A stretch of 64,000 bases of DNA from Siphonodentalium dalli (GCA_032622095.1 CP136069.1:72315319-72379318); one strand, 5' to 3'. Counted from the first letter of the stretch, positions 8,776 through 20,110 are shown. The notes: generated by a model from the letters alone, not told the origin. Made by a program: numbers and translations.

Positions 8776-10989
8776 AGGAATAGGGTACTGAAAAAACAAT
8801 AATATTTTCTTTCAATATACCTATAATATATATATATAATGTCCATTGGGCGCATATAATCTAATATTCAGCCGCGATTCGTTATTTTCATAACGATTTA
8901 AAAAAAATTCCGAAGTTAGCCGAATATTTTGTTGTAGACGAAGTCACGTGATCATCGGCCCGATCACGTGATTGTCACATGTAAACAGAAGCATTGCACG
9001 TGATCGATCATGTGGTAATCCATCGATAACGCACTAATACGCTACGGCAGTATTTTAGGTTCGCATGTAGTCGATCGCGGCATTTGAAGATTGTCGCGTT
9101 ATCACACTGCGAATGCAAAACCTTACCGAAACATCGCCGTTCTCGTAATTAAATGTCTTAATCGTGTTATTATTATTATATGTATCGCGATGTGTTGTTA
9201 CTATAAAGCCATGCCCGTATATTATTCAGTTTTGCGTGCATTTATCTATATAAACAGGTGCTCGTGTTTATATATATTTTTTCTTTATCGGAATAGTCCA
9301 AGTTATATGATATATTATATAGTCATATAAAGATTGCATATATATGCGAAGATTTGCACAGTTATTAGGCAATTATCATCTCGTAAACATTACAATTTCC
9401 AGATGCCATTTGTTGTGTGTCAATAAAGAGCGTTTCGTTTTAATTTATCATAACGCGGTAAAGAGAAAAAATTGGTTTATTGCTGTCGGATTTAATCAAT
9501 TATAATCAAGTCATTCATTACCAATATGATATGATACGTTCATTTTTCTTGGTTATGAATCATGTATATATTAGGGCAATATGGTGTTTATTTATATTTC
9601 GGAATAATTCTTCCCCTACCCCCAAACAATCTTGCCGCCTGTCACTGATGGATTTCACTGCGTTTATGCATGGTTATTGGCCTATAAAATTAGCACTCTA
9701 GCGATGCGGTATATGGAATATGCAGGTCATAAATCGACCTCTATGTGTCAATTATGCATAGCAATAGGATTATAAAATATATAAACGTTCGCCGTGGTTC
9801 GTTTAAACGTCCAATCATATATAACACTTTTTGAAGGAGGGATAATAATCCGGTTTAATGTGTAATCATATATACAAGCGTTCTGTATTCGCAATATATC
9901 GTAATAGTGAACGCTCTTTATTGTTTCAAGGTAAAGGGACTGAACTTAGAACAGTTGTCATCGTGATTGATCACTGATTACAACAGTACAGGTAAATACA
10001 TGTACACGAACTTCCGATATGCATGCTTTATATATCCTTCCATGTCATAGCAATTTCCGCTTTATTAAATTTTTTTTATTCGTACCGTATTAGGAAAATT
10101 CTTAACATGGAACGCTCTTTATTGAGTCATGGTGAAGGAAATGGGGACTCGACTTAGAATAGTTGTTATCGTGAATTATTCAACATACTCTCCACTTTAA
10201 CTGCAATTGTATGTATTCGTAACCATGACTGACTTGTCAAATGAAACGCTCTTTATTTGGTATATGTAATCGGTTTCTGATTTTGCGCAACGGGTTTCCC
10301 ACAGAAATCCCGCCAAATGGCACCTAAACGGACATCGTTTGGAAATGAATACAGCATTATACCTAACTGAGAGTCACTAGACCGGCCACAGCCGAAAACG
10401 CTGCATTTATATGGCATTGTTACGAATGAATGATTGTAAATACGGGACAGTCGGGACAAATATATACGGAAAATTAAAACAACATCGTGAACACGCACCC
10501 AAATAGAGTTCACATGCCTGCTCGTGTTTTTATAAGCCTTATTTTGGACACGAAAGTGTTACCTACCCCGCTCAATCGGCCTTCTAATTTTTTTTGTCAA
10601 AACAATAACTTTCCAAACAGCGCTTATGACAAATCACAAGTGCATATAACTCACCGGGCGATGACAATTAACCATGTGTACACATGCTATTGATATGTCC
10701 CGCATTAATTCCATCACGCTCACGCGCTGATGTCTATTCCGGATTTTCCATCGTCATATAGGTAGACATAATTAACTCCGACTCCGATTCCGTGCTTTTA
10801 ATTAGTTTACCTCGCTTGACGTCATGCGAGGTTTTGCGACGGAGACAGCCGACAGCCGGTGGCGGTATTATTTATTTATTTCTCGGCTTATTTATTACGC
10901 GATTTATATGGGACTTGGATCATTGTGATCACAATAGGGATGGCTTTCCGATAGAGTTTTGTTGTTTCATGAGCATAGTAATCCTTTAA
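8772..10989 (-). mobile_element. Kolobok-type transposon, copy 1
   Basis: Bounded by TTAA at 8,772-8,775 and 10,986-10,989 and collinear with 28,350-30,610. The best terminal repeat is seen in copy 2 (AGGAATATAGTCCTGA against AGGATTGCTATCCTGA). A TTAA target together with a THAP-domain exon is the combination known for the Kolobok superfamily. At 2.2 kb with no DDE transposase domain it looks non-autonomous or decayed. It carries repeated AACGCTCTTTATT motifs and a CACGTG cluster. Confidence 0.75.
10253..10417 (-). pseudogene. THAP zinc-finger exon of Kolobok transposase, copy 1
   Basis: From ATG at 10,415-10,417, a peptide of about 54 residues starts MPYKCSVFGCGR, has LYSFPND and then IWRDF. 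This is the N-terminal half of a THAP domain: C-x4-C, the SFP block and the invariant Trp. THAP domains bind DNA and lead the transposases of P and Kolobok elements. The second half (C-x2-H) is absent, either in a following exon or lost, and no transposase core is found downstream on this strand. An upstream ATG in the same frame would add 32 residues not typical of THAP proteins. Confidence 0.7.
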
Positions 10990-11126
10990 AGTCATTAGCT
11001 TCACTCCCGGTGGGTATATATTTCATGTCAGACAGAACTGTATCCGATATACCATAAGAAAGATAATAAAAAACTAGAAATAAAACCCCAAGGTTGCATA
11101 TTATTGATGCGGTATTCGCCCCATAT
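10990..11126. other. Junction between Kolobok copy 1 and segment copy B
   Basis: Begins AGTCATTAGCTT, which also precedes segment copy A (983-994). About 124 bp here are missing from copy A. Confidence 0.6.
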
Positions 11127-14100
11127 TAAATTGTTGAAAACTGCGGTCAGAGTAAGAAATCTTCTCAGATACAACCACATTTTCGGCGCGAATCATCGCG
11201 TGGAGGTCATGGAATTATATTCGGAAGAAATCGGAACCGCCCGAAAAACGACGATCGGCTGGCACGCACGGTTGACAGAACAGCCAAAACAATAGCTGGC
11301 ATGTCGATAACCGAAAGTAGATTCAACAAAACACAAACTAGATAATGTCTTGATTTTTGCATCGATATCTCATGTTTTCTAATTGAAATATCGAGAATTA
11401 ATTGGCAACTAACAAAGTGTACACACTGTGTATATGTTATATATGGATTGTTTGCAAATTTAGGCGTGAATGGGTATTCTCAGCATGCAAAATACGATTG
11501 GCACACCTCCGAACTGATCCAGGTGGTCATGCTTCTCATCGATTGAAAATAAACAAATCGGGGAATTCCTGCGTTTCTTATCAAACGTCAACATATTTGG
11601 TCGAATTTAAGATGAAGTTATCTGCAATGGCATTATTGACTTCTGTAAATGGAAATTATTAGCAATATTTGAAATGCAGAAAGTGAACCACCGATCGATC
11701 TATAAATTATTATAATAGCCCAATCGGGCTGAACTAGATCGATTGGTCTTCCTGGCATAGTGGTCGCTGCTGTAAGAGAGTGAACTCTAAATTTCTTAAA
11801 TATTAAATTTATTTTTGTTTTCAGATTTGTACAAGTTTATAATGAATATTACCAGTAAAAAATTATACTGTTGTCTTTCATTAGTTTCAAAATAAATGAG
11901 AATTCTTTTTAATTGGTAGAAACAGCTGGTGTAAAGAACAATTTAGAGTACTCCCCTTATCCCAGATTCACTTTATAGTAGCTAATTACACTTAAGCGTA
12001 AATTATTTACGCTTAAGCATAATTAACTTACGATAAGCGTAATACATTTGAATTATGCTTAAGTGTAATTGGGTTCATCAGCTATCAGCTATATTCCTTA
12101 TTGCGCTTAGAGATTCCTTATTGCGCTTAAGTGCAATATGATATTCCTTTTTGTGCTTAAGTGCAATAAGATATTCCTTATTTTGCTAAGCGCAATTAGA
12201 TATTTCCTTATTGAACTTAATCGCAATTATATCTTCCCTTATTATATCGCTTAAGCTCAATTATATCGCTTAAGCTCTATTATTTATTAAATGTTAATTT
12301 GGCTCCCCATATACCTCATGTGTATTGGTATAACCTGATGTAGGTTACTGGCATTAGTAATGCGGTTGCATCCATTTCAGCGTGAGGGGAGTTCAATGAG
12401 AGTGTATATGAATTACGTTTAAGTGTACTTCATTTACGCTTAAGCGCGGAACTCATTTACACTTAAGCATAATTAAAATGAATAAATACCTATTTGAACT
12501 CCAACTGATTTCCTCTGTCTGAATAATTGAGTCCATCTCATAGTATATGGGGGAGTCTAAACCGATGTTTGATTGATGTCTTATTGCCAGAGTAAATTTG
12601 AGTTTAGAGGGAATCGCATGGGAGACAGCCTTTTCAAATATATTATTTATTAGTGTAAATCAATTGCGCTCAAGCGCAAAAAATATGTGTCTAATAATAT
12701 ATTTGCGCTTTAGCATAAAATTGCCATAAATGTGATCTATTTTATGGGAGACCCTTTTCACATTTATTATTTATTTACGCTTAAGCGCAAATAACCTCTA
12801 TCATTTGCGCTTAAGCAAATAGATCATATTTGCGCTTAAGCGCAAATCATTTGCACTTAAGCGCAAATCAAAATCAATATGCAATGATCCCCCCTGAATT
12901 AAATTTACATGGCACAGGCCTAAACACATCACTAAAGTTGATATAGCCTCACCATATGAAGGAAACAATCCCCCAGAAACCCCAAGATCTGTTTTATGAC
13001 CATGGAATGGAAATGATATAGATCTGTGTAGGATATGTCTCTTTTATAAAATATACTATATCTCTGGGATGGAGGCACAAATTCTTGGGGACAGGGATGC
13101 TGATATTATGAAAATAGGGGTTTTTCCCCTACTTCAAGTCAATGAGCACACCATATGAGAGAAGCAAACCCCAGTAACCCCTAATTCCCTATTTATGGCC
13201 ATGGAAATGGTATATATCTGTGCAGGAGATAATAAAATATACAAGAGCTCTGGGAGTGAGGCACCAATTCTTGGGACACCAGGGACAGAGATGCTGATAT
13301 GCATATGGATTTCTTTTTTCAACTTTCCAGTCTACGGGGCTACTACCGGTACTATATATATGGGCCCATGATAATATAATATGAGATGGACTCAATCATT
13401 CACATCAGAGGGATGTAAGGGAGTGTTAGGTATTTGCGCTTAAGCGCAAATAAATTGATAGACACATATTTGCGCTTAAGCGCAAATGATTTACGCTTAA
13501 GCGCAAATAAATAATAAATGTGAAAAGGGCCTCCCATACTATTTCCGCTAAAGCGCATATGATTTGGATTTAAGTATAAATGATTTGCTCTTAAGTGCAA
13601 ATGATTTACACTTAAGCGTAAATGATTTACGATTAAGCAGAATCAGAATAAATGTGAAAACGGCTTCTCGTATAATCGCTTAAGCATAATTCATTTACAA
13701 TTAAGTGTAATTAATCTATCAATGAAAACGAATTACCAGTGAGCTTAAGCGTAAATCAATTACGCTTTAGCGTAAATCAATTACGCTTAAGCACACTTAA
13801 ATCAATTACGCTTAAGCACACTAGTCATAATTCTATTACTCATAGGAGTAATTCTTTATCTACATCATACGGTTAAGCGTTAGTGAATTACGCTTTATAT
13901 GTGTGCATTACACCTGAGGCTGAGTGTAATACATTACGCTTACGTGTAATTCACTTATGCTAAAGTGCAATTAGCTAATACATGTGAAAAAGGCCTTCCA
14001 TTATAGTTATCATCTATCAGAATGAATAGTGCTGACTAAAGCTTGACAACAGAATTTGCCCTTAAAAATATTTCATGGCCGATGAGCTAACAAATGGTCA

Positions 14101-14767
14101 GTATTGGCATATTGAATATCAATTATTGTACTATTGTACAGGTATAATGTAATTAAACAGTTTTGAGTTACAAAAGTAAGACAACTCTTTCTGCACGGTA
14201 CTGTGCTTGCGGCCAGATTGATGTAAAAATTCGGTCAATGCGCTTACAATTTTCTATAAATAGTAACATTTTGGAATTATTACCTCTCGATCACTGTTCG
14301 ATTATAATCTTTGCCACTAACTCGGCCAATGTTCTTCCGTTTGTGATTTCACGCAACAATTCCCTTTCTATTCCTTCCCTGTCGAATTGACTACCGATTG
14401 CGATGTCAATTAGTTTTTCGCTTTAATATTCTGATGTGACGCTATTCCAGCGAACGGTCATCCTCCCTAGAAGCCATTTCTGAGAAGTGAGAACGAAACC
14501 CGATTCAATCCCAATCGAGTCGGAAGTGCTCGGGCATTTCCGTGACTGCACAAGACAACGATTCGATTTGTTTTTTCGTGTTATTATGGCGAGATTAATC
14601 GGGACGATTGATGAAATCGAAATAGTTAGCCGAATGGCCGTATAATGTGTACAAACTTACTTCAGGATGGGGGATTTCGTGTATCTGAGTTATTTTATTC
14701 ACTCTTCCCACAGAATGACGCAGGGAACTCAATTGTGAGGTTCAATTTACGTTTCACATCACTTTAA
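11127..14767 (+). repeat. Palindrome-rich duplicated segment, copy B
   Basis: Second copy of 999-4,596, inside MRNIP intron 3. It ends 24 bp from exon 3. It has extra palindrome sequence near 11,985-12,050, lacks some present in copy A near 1,870-1,950, and carries a small insertion near 14,308. Confidence 0.85.
11985..14000. repeat. CTTAAG palindrome arrays in copy B
   Basis: Same arrays as in copy A, in three clusters. Perfect TTTGCGCTTAAGCGCAAA at 12,829-12,846 and 13,433-13,450. Some palindromes differ from copy A in one or both arms (for example 13,607-13,622 against 3,447-3,462). Confidence 0.8.
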
Positions 14768-14790
14768 AGGGTTATATAAATAACTGGTAC

Positions 14791-14993
14791 CTCTTTCTCT
14801 TATTGGATTTCTGTTGAGACCTGAACTTCTTTGCATCAGTAGTGTATCTTTGTATGTCATGCGATGACATATCCCCATCACTGTCGGCATCCTCTACAGG
14901 TGCCTCATTTTCTATATAATTTGACCATTTGGTGGTTTGGTTTTCATAACCGTCTAACTGAATGTCATTAGTTTCTGTGACCTCATCACCAGC
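14791..14993 (-). CDS. MRNIP: MRNIP exon 3
   Basis: 203 nt encoding residues 79-145 plus two bases of codon 146. It starts in phase 0 after a ttatag acceptor and ends AAG AG before a gtacca donor. The block TKWSNYIENE corresponds to the SRWLKYLE-like motif that follows the zinc ribbon in vertebrate MRNIP. It is followed by an acidic stretch (EDADSDGD) and a basic tail rich in K and R, which could contribute a nuclear localisation signal (inference). The 5' splice site is only about 24 bp from the end of the palindrome-rich duplicated segment (copy B), so mobile DNA has come almost up to the exon. Identification rests on frame continuity, splice signals and one short motif, so it is a little weaker than for exons 1 and 4. 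Confidence 0.75.
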
Positions 14994-15589
14994 CTATAAT
15001 ACACAATTTTCATGTTTAATTGTATCGAAGGTGAAAGTTTTAACAAGGTGACCTGGAAAGAGACCTAAACTTGTGTACTTTGAGGTAAAATGTCTGCACT
15101 GTTCATTGCAGCAACTGCCAGACCTTGCCTGTGTTCATGGTTGTCGCTCAGAATTCAGCCCCCAAATGACTTACCAATGTATAATGTAAAATAGTGGGTC
15201 AGAAAGTTGGGACTTATAGACATAAGTATATGGTAAATTAAAATGGGAGAGGCTCATTACTACTAAACATTCGCCAACAAAGCATTACCCAGGATAGTGT
15301 AGAAAACTACTGTTATGTCTTATTCAGCCACCAAGTGCAGGATTCCTTGCAATCTGTTAATCATCAATGTGATCGCTCGTCATGTGTAAAAAGAGAGGTG
15401 CGCTAGCTAGGTCTGTGGCTATTCTGTGGCAAATATTAAGTCAAGATTGTTGAGGGAAATGAGGCTGCTGGATGGCCGGCCTGCCATAGTAGCGGAAATC
15501 CTGACTGAGGACAATATTTTTTTGGAGTTCTTTCTCATCAGTTATAAAAGTATAAACTGGAATGGACGACAGATAATAAAGTGCAAAAT

Positions 15590-16644
15590 GAATCCTGCTT
15601 ATACTGTAGGAGGGAATGTTCAGATACTGGTAATAAGTTCAACAAACGACATGTTTAACTTATTTTCTGAACATTTCCGATAGTGTTGAAATGACTCTGG
15701 GATTCTGGAGTCGACTAGTCAAACACCAACCAAAAGTTTAGTCGAAACTAGTCGGAACCTGCGGCTGAGAATTATATAGCGATACCCATATATAGCCTTA
15801 TTTCCCTCTTCTACTTGTTGCAATTTTGACGATTACAAGCGCTGTTCAAAAAGACAATAACTCAGTGGAAAAACGTAGGTTCATTTGTCAAATCAATTGA
15901 TAAAAATCTTCATTAAATTGATGAACGAACTCATGTAATGATATTGTTCACAGATGTTGAAAGCAAGAGATCAACATAACAGGTGTAAAAATATCAGCGT
16001 TTTCGCATAAACACTCGTCTTGATAAAAAAAAGTTCCAATGAAACCGAATATTTTTCCAATATTTCTAATGTTCTATACGACAATATAGTTACCTTCAGA
16101 GTCCCCCAAAGTTGAACTACTTGATGATAATGATAAAAAAAAAGTGTAGTGTTTTTTAGTAAGAATAAAGAATTCAAAGTTTAGTTGATAACTTGTTGTT
16201 TATCAATAACAATTTATTGCAAATACAGTTACACCGTGTTGTCGGCGAACTTCAAAGCTGTCAATCATTGCAACATGACAGTGTCGCAATGACACCGTTT
16301 GATGATCTTTCAGTTTGATCATTGATGTCAAATTCACCGTCATGGAACTTGGAGCAGCTGTTGACCCTATTATCTCACTATGTGCTACATCATGAGTAAA
16401 CTGACTATGTTCCGTTTTTAACACTGTCAAATCCGTGACAAGTGCTTGATCAACGTGTCATGTACCTACATTATAGTCTAAACTCTTATTATGGGAAGTA
16501 TATAAAATTCTGAACAGTTGACGCTAAGATACAGAGTTGATGTTGGGAGCTATCGGCATCGATGGTGGTTCGTCGACTAATCCTTTCAACACTAATTTCT
16601 GAAGTAACTACTCGTCAATGAGTATTTAGTATAGAAAGGGTTAA
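15590..16644. mobile_element. TTAA element remnant (TATAGAAAGGG family), interrupted
   Basis: Right end is CTACTCGTCAATGAGTATTT, then AGTATAGAAAGGGTTAA. Left part is GGGAATGTTCAGAT plus its inverted partner TCTGAACATTTCC. The two parts are separated by the hAT-like insertion. The left terminus is not found. Confidence 0.65.
15681..16594. mobile_element. hAT-like non-autonomous element
   Basis: 914 bp with ends TAGTGTTGAAATGA and the complement of TTAGTGTTGAAAGGA. It is flanked by 8 bp repeats ATTTCCGA (15,673-15,680) and ATTTCTGA (16,595-16,602), 7 of 8 matching. An 8 bp target duplication and a (C/T)AGTGTTG start fit hAT. No transposase is visible. Confidence 0.6.
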
Positions 16645-17186
16645 AGTAAACAAAATAGTAATCTACCAACCAAACCAAATTTATACATTTGGAAAGCCGA
16701 AGGGGACATGACTTTTGCTATGTACTAATTGACAGTTGCATGTTGCTCCATTTAGTAACATAGTAACAAGTCAAATGTAATATCATAAAATGGGACTTGG
16801 CTAATATTTTTTTAGGCTCGTCCCTGGCTCATTGAAATTTGCGATTTAGGCATGGGCCCATTTGAAAAATTTGAACCATTTGTCAATCTCTTTGCTGCAA
16901 GATGGCAGATCATCAGAAAAATATTTATTTATTGAATTATTTGCAAAATGGCGACTTTGAATTTCAAAATAAGCATAATGTCTATTTTTGTTGTTAAAAT
17001 TTTTACCACTAGTTTTGATTGGTTAGAATTTACATTCTGTTTGTTACATCGAAATTAATTGGTTATTATCACAACTAGCAAGAAGCAAGTCCCTTACGGC
17101 TTTCCATAGGTAGGGGATGGGTAAACATATTTTTATCATTCTAATAATGACCTGGTGATATCATAAATACCAGTAGCTCAACTCAC

Positions 17187-17300
17187 ACTGACTGTACCTT
17201 CCACCGTAAAGATTTCTTTTGGTTTATCACACTCTGCTCGCATTTTATTCAGCTCCTGGACATGACAGCGACATTCATATCCTGTACCACGTCCATAAAC
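17187..17300 (-). CDS. MRNIP: MRNIP exon 2
   Basis: 38 residues (41-78 of the assembled protein), phase 0 at both ends. It opens with VYGRGTGYECRCHVQELN, which lines up with the vertebrate MRNIP segment just after the zinc ribbon (YGxGxGxxCRxHVQxLN). The acceptor is tatgcag. Two donors are possible. The gtacag at the end of the codons for TVE would leave phase 1 and put a stop at the start of exon 3. The gtgagt 12 nt further on restores phase 0, so I chose it. The exon lies in a 16.6-17.3 kb island free of obvious mobile elements, with a hairpin element about 90 bp upstream in intron 1. Confidence 0.8.
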
Positions 17301-17390
17301 CTGCATAAAAGTTCACTCAGCTGTTATCTTATACATAAACTTTGCATCAACTTTTAAATAATCTGAATACAACAGGATTTACCAGTAAAA

Positions 17391-17534
17391 CTACAGTAAT
17401 GCCATAAAAAATTGACTCCTTAACCACAGCAGAATAATGGGTAATTTTTCAGGATTTAGTCGGAATATGGCTTGTTGCCATTCATCGGAAAGCTCTCACA
17501 GAGCCTTCCGATGAATGGCAACAAGCCATATTTC
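17391..17534. mobile_element. Foldback element, CAGTAATGC family, right arm truncated
   Basis: Left arm complete from CTACAGTAATGCC. The loop-proximal hairpin (ATTCATCGGAAAGCTCT / AGAGCCTTCCGATGAAT) is intact; the outer right arm is missing. Confidence 0.8.
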
Positions 17535-17711
17535 CATTACTTGAAGTGAGGCAACATAAATTGAATACCCTGCTTTCCACTTCGCTCCAAATTGTAAACA
17601 AAATAAAACTGTCTATTTACTGGTTTATGATCATGTTTGTTAAAATATGAAGTATTTGGCGATAGTTGGTGAGTGAGTCATTTCTTTTGCATTCCTCTTT
17701 ATTTCTATTAT

Positions 17712-17977
17712 TTAACCCTTTCATGACGGGAGCTGACCTGATGCAGCATTAAAGATCCTGTGCCTGTGCATTTTCTTATACAGGCAAGTCTCCCATAGAG
17801 AGCCTAGAGCTCACATATAAGAATGCACTGGCTTACAAAGGTCAAGGTATATATTGTTTGGCCAATGTATTCTCTTATATATGTGAGGCTGCCTTTGGGA
17901 GACTCGCATATATAAGAGAATGCATTGGCACAGGGTTTTCTGAAAAATTCAGGAAGCTTCAGTCATGGAAGGGTTAA
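17712..17977. mobile_element. TTAACCC hairpin-module element, both ends intact
   Basis: TTAACCCTTTCATGACGGGAG ... CATGGAAGGGTTAA with perfect TTAA on each side and two internal hairpin modules. Confidence 0.85.
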
Positions 17978-18540
17978 TCTGTTTTATGGGAAAAAATACC
18001 TCAGTTGATTTTTATAATTGAAATAAAAGATGACTTTTTTTTTTTAAATCTTGCGAAATTCGTGCACTGTATGGTAATTGTTGAGACAATGACAAACTTA
18101 ATTTTTTATTATGTTTTCCTTCCTGCGTCTACTTATTTTCCAATCAAATTGTTCTAAACCAGGCAATAATATTGGTGTGGCCTTAGATAGGATTAGAACA
18201 ATAAACTTTCTGCATTTTAAAGAAGATTCAGGTCATAATGGTCCGAAATGTGATCAGTAAGACACCGCCTGCACATGTAGGATACTTCAGTGTTCCAAGT
18301 AAACATGATGTGCGCACCTGTAAGAGCTAGAAACACAATATAATCATTGCTGCATGGTTCACACAATGTACCTACAAGTAACAACCACAATGCTGCAGGA
18401 TGGCCACATGTGTCAATAAAACACACATTCATATCTTAATTCAATTTAAATCTGACTGGAGTTTTCATTCAAAATCAAATATTTACAGATCAGGTTGGTG
18501 CATTTACCCTCAGACTAACATTATGAAACTTACGGTATGT

Positions 18541-18700
18541 ACAAAATCAACATATTGGATAACCACCTAGGAGTGAATATACATATTGCCAATATTAAAG
18601 TCTGTTGTTAAGTATCTTTAAAGGTACACAGATAACTAAAACAGATCCATCTGAAGGATTTATCGGTCACTGCAATGCAAGTCAAATCCAATGTTGTAAT
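18541..18700 (+). repeat. Dispersed 160 bp repeat, copy 1
   Basis: Matches 24,438-24,592 (ACAAAATCAACATATTGGAT, later AAACAGATCCATCTGAAGGA) in the same orientation, about 85-90% identical. Confidence 0.8.
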
Positions 18701-19130
18701 CATGTAATGTAGGCTCCGTGCTGATGGCACTATTGACTCTTTGGGAAATTTTAATACTTAATAATTAAAAAAAAAATTCCAGCTGGATGAGTAGTACACC
18801 AATTTGGAAACACAGTCAATACATACAAAACAGCTCATACATTTGGAACATTTACATCAAGCTTCTAGAATATAGATCCTATAGAATAGATTACCTATAT
18901 AATGAAACATACATCAGATTCTCAACTGTAGCTGCATACTAAACTGTTTTTATATACTGTAACACAGCTGATCTTTCTAGCGTATTTTTTTATATTTTGA
19001 AAATAGCCGAATATTTTTAACTAAAGCCAAAAACTACACTTGATAAATCAAAATTATTGTTTTAAGTATCTGATTAACCAAATTGAAACTGGAAGCGACA
19101 ATTATGTGAAACCTTATAAATTAACCCTTT

Positions 19131-19382
19131 CTATACCAAATACTCATTGACGAGTAGTTCTCATAGGAAATGTTCAGATAATAAGTTCAACAACTGTTTG
19201 TCGAATTTATCATCTGAACATTTCTCACGAATAAATATGAATCATTCTGCTCGTGTATTATTTGTTTTTCTGTCTGTCATCTGCTTTTATTGCCTGAACA
19301 CTGCTTTAAATGAGTAATAGACAATTCCAATGCATACTGTTATAACTGAATGAAAGAAACGATTTAGAATAGAAAGGGTTAA
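19131..19382. mobile_element. Complete TTAA element, TATAGAAAGGG family
   Basis: TTAACCCTTTCTAT ... ATAGAAAGGGTTAA, 252 bp with perfect termini and an internal inverted pair (GGAAATGTTCAGAT / ATCTGAACATTTC). Relatives at 7,920, 15,590 and 60,175. Confidence 0.85.
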
Positions 19383-19390
19383 CCCTTTCT

Positions 19391-19630
19391 TTAACCCTTT
19401 CAGTGCCAAGTCCGATTTTTGTATCAACCCATATTTCCTTGATCATTATTCAAATTTATTGATTATAATAATGTGATACATTGATGGAAAGAGCTCAAAG
19501 AGAGCTCTTTCCATCAATGTTTGAGAGGTCTTTCCAACAATGTATCACATTATTATAATCAATAAATTTGAAAAATGATCAAGGAAATATGGGTTGATAC
19601 AAAAATCGGACTTGGCACTGAAAGGGTTAA
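19391..19630. mobile_element. Complete foldback TTAA element
   Basis: TTAACCCTTTCAGTGCCAAG ... CTTGGCACTGAAAGGGTTAA. A 240 bp palindrome with arms ~105 bp and a GAGCTC-centred inner hairpin. Starts 8 bp after the preceding element. Confidence 0.9.
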
Positions 19631-19734
19631 ACTAAATGTAAATATTGGAACAAATGCCTTATCACTATAATACTGTGACTTGTTATTGTAACACCCATAT
19701 TAGTCGGCGGTTATATAGTTGACGTCTCGAGCCG

Positions 19735-20110
19735 TCCGTGCATCCATCCGTACAAACAATTTGCATTATAACTCAAGAGTCGGTTGTCATATTTTGATGC
19801 CCTAGGGCATGGTGACGGACCAGAAATGGGGAACGAATATGCATAATATCACGGGTTGTGACCATCAATGCCTACCAGAGTTATGGGCCCTGTTCGACTT
19901 TATGAAATTCGGTCTGTACAAAGTTTTTGCAATATAAGTTAAGTGTCGGTTGTCGAATTTTGATGTGGTTTGGTATAGTGATAGATCAGAATGATAGGGG
20001 AAGGATGTATGCACATATTACTGCATATCACAGGTTTCGCTGTCAATGCATACCAGAGTTACCGGCCTTGTTCCATTTGTAAACACATTTTACATTATTA
20101 TAACTCAACC
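19735..20110 (+). repeat. Degenerate ~165 bp tandem repeat
   Basis: About 2.5 units, each with ATAACTCAA(G/C)..TCGGTT and AT(T)TTGATG, then CCAGAGTTA(T/C)(G/C)GGCC(C/T)TGTTC. Non-coding. Confidence 0.65.

Larger units (their letters stand above)
6892..14790 (-). other. MRNIP: MRNIP intron 3 and its contents
   Basis: Intron of about 7.9 kb, mostly mobile DNA: a SINE-like head (about 7,405-7,480), a TTAA remnant (7,920-8,155), two small hairpin elements, Kolobok copy 1 and palindrome segment copy B. 6,892-7,404 and 7,510-7,919 hold nothing I recognise. Confidence 0.7.
14994..17186 (-). other. MRNIP: MRNIP intron 2 and its contents
   Basis: Intron of about 2.2 kb. It contains a TTAA-ended element remnant interrupted by a hAT-like insertion (about 15,590-16,644). 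In 14,994-15,589 and 16,645-17,186 nothing beyond AT-rich unique sequence is visible. Confidence 0.7.

Noticed and set aside
9091-9330. Frame with hydrophobic stretches in Kolobok copy 1
   Set aside because: Not conserved in frame with copy 2, and no transposase or membrane-protein signature.
15426-15683. 85-residue plus-strand frame
   Set aside because: Overlaps a TTAA-element remnant; no family resemblance.
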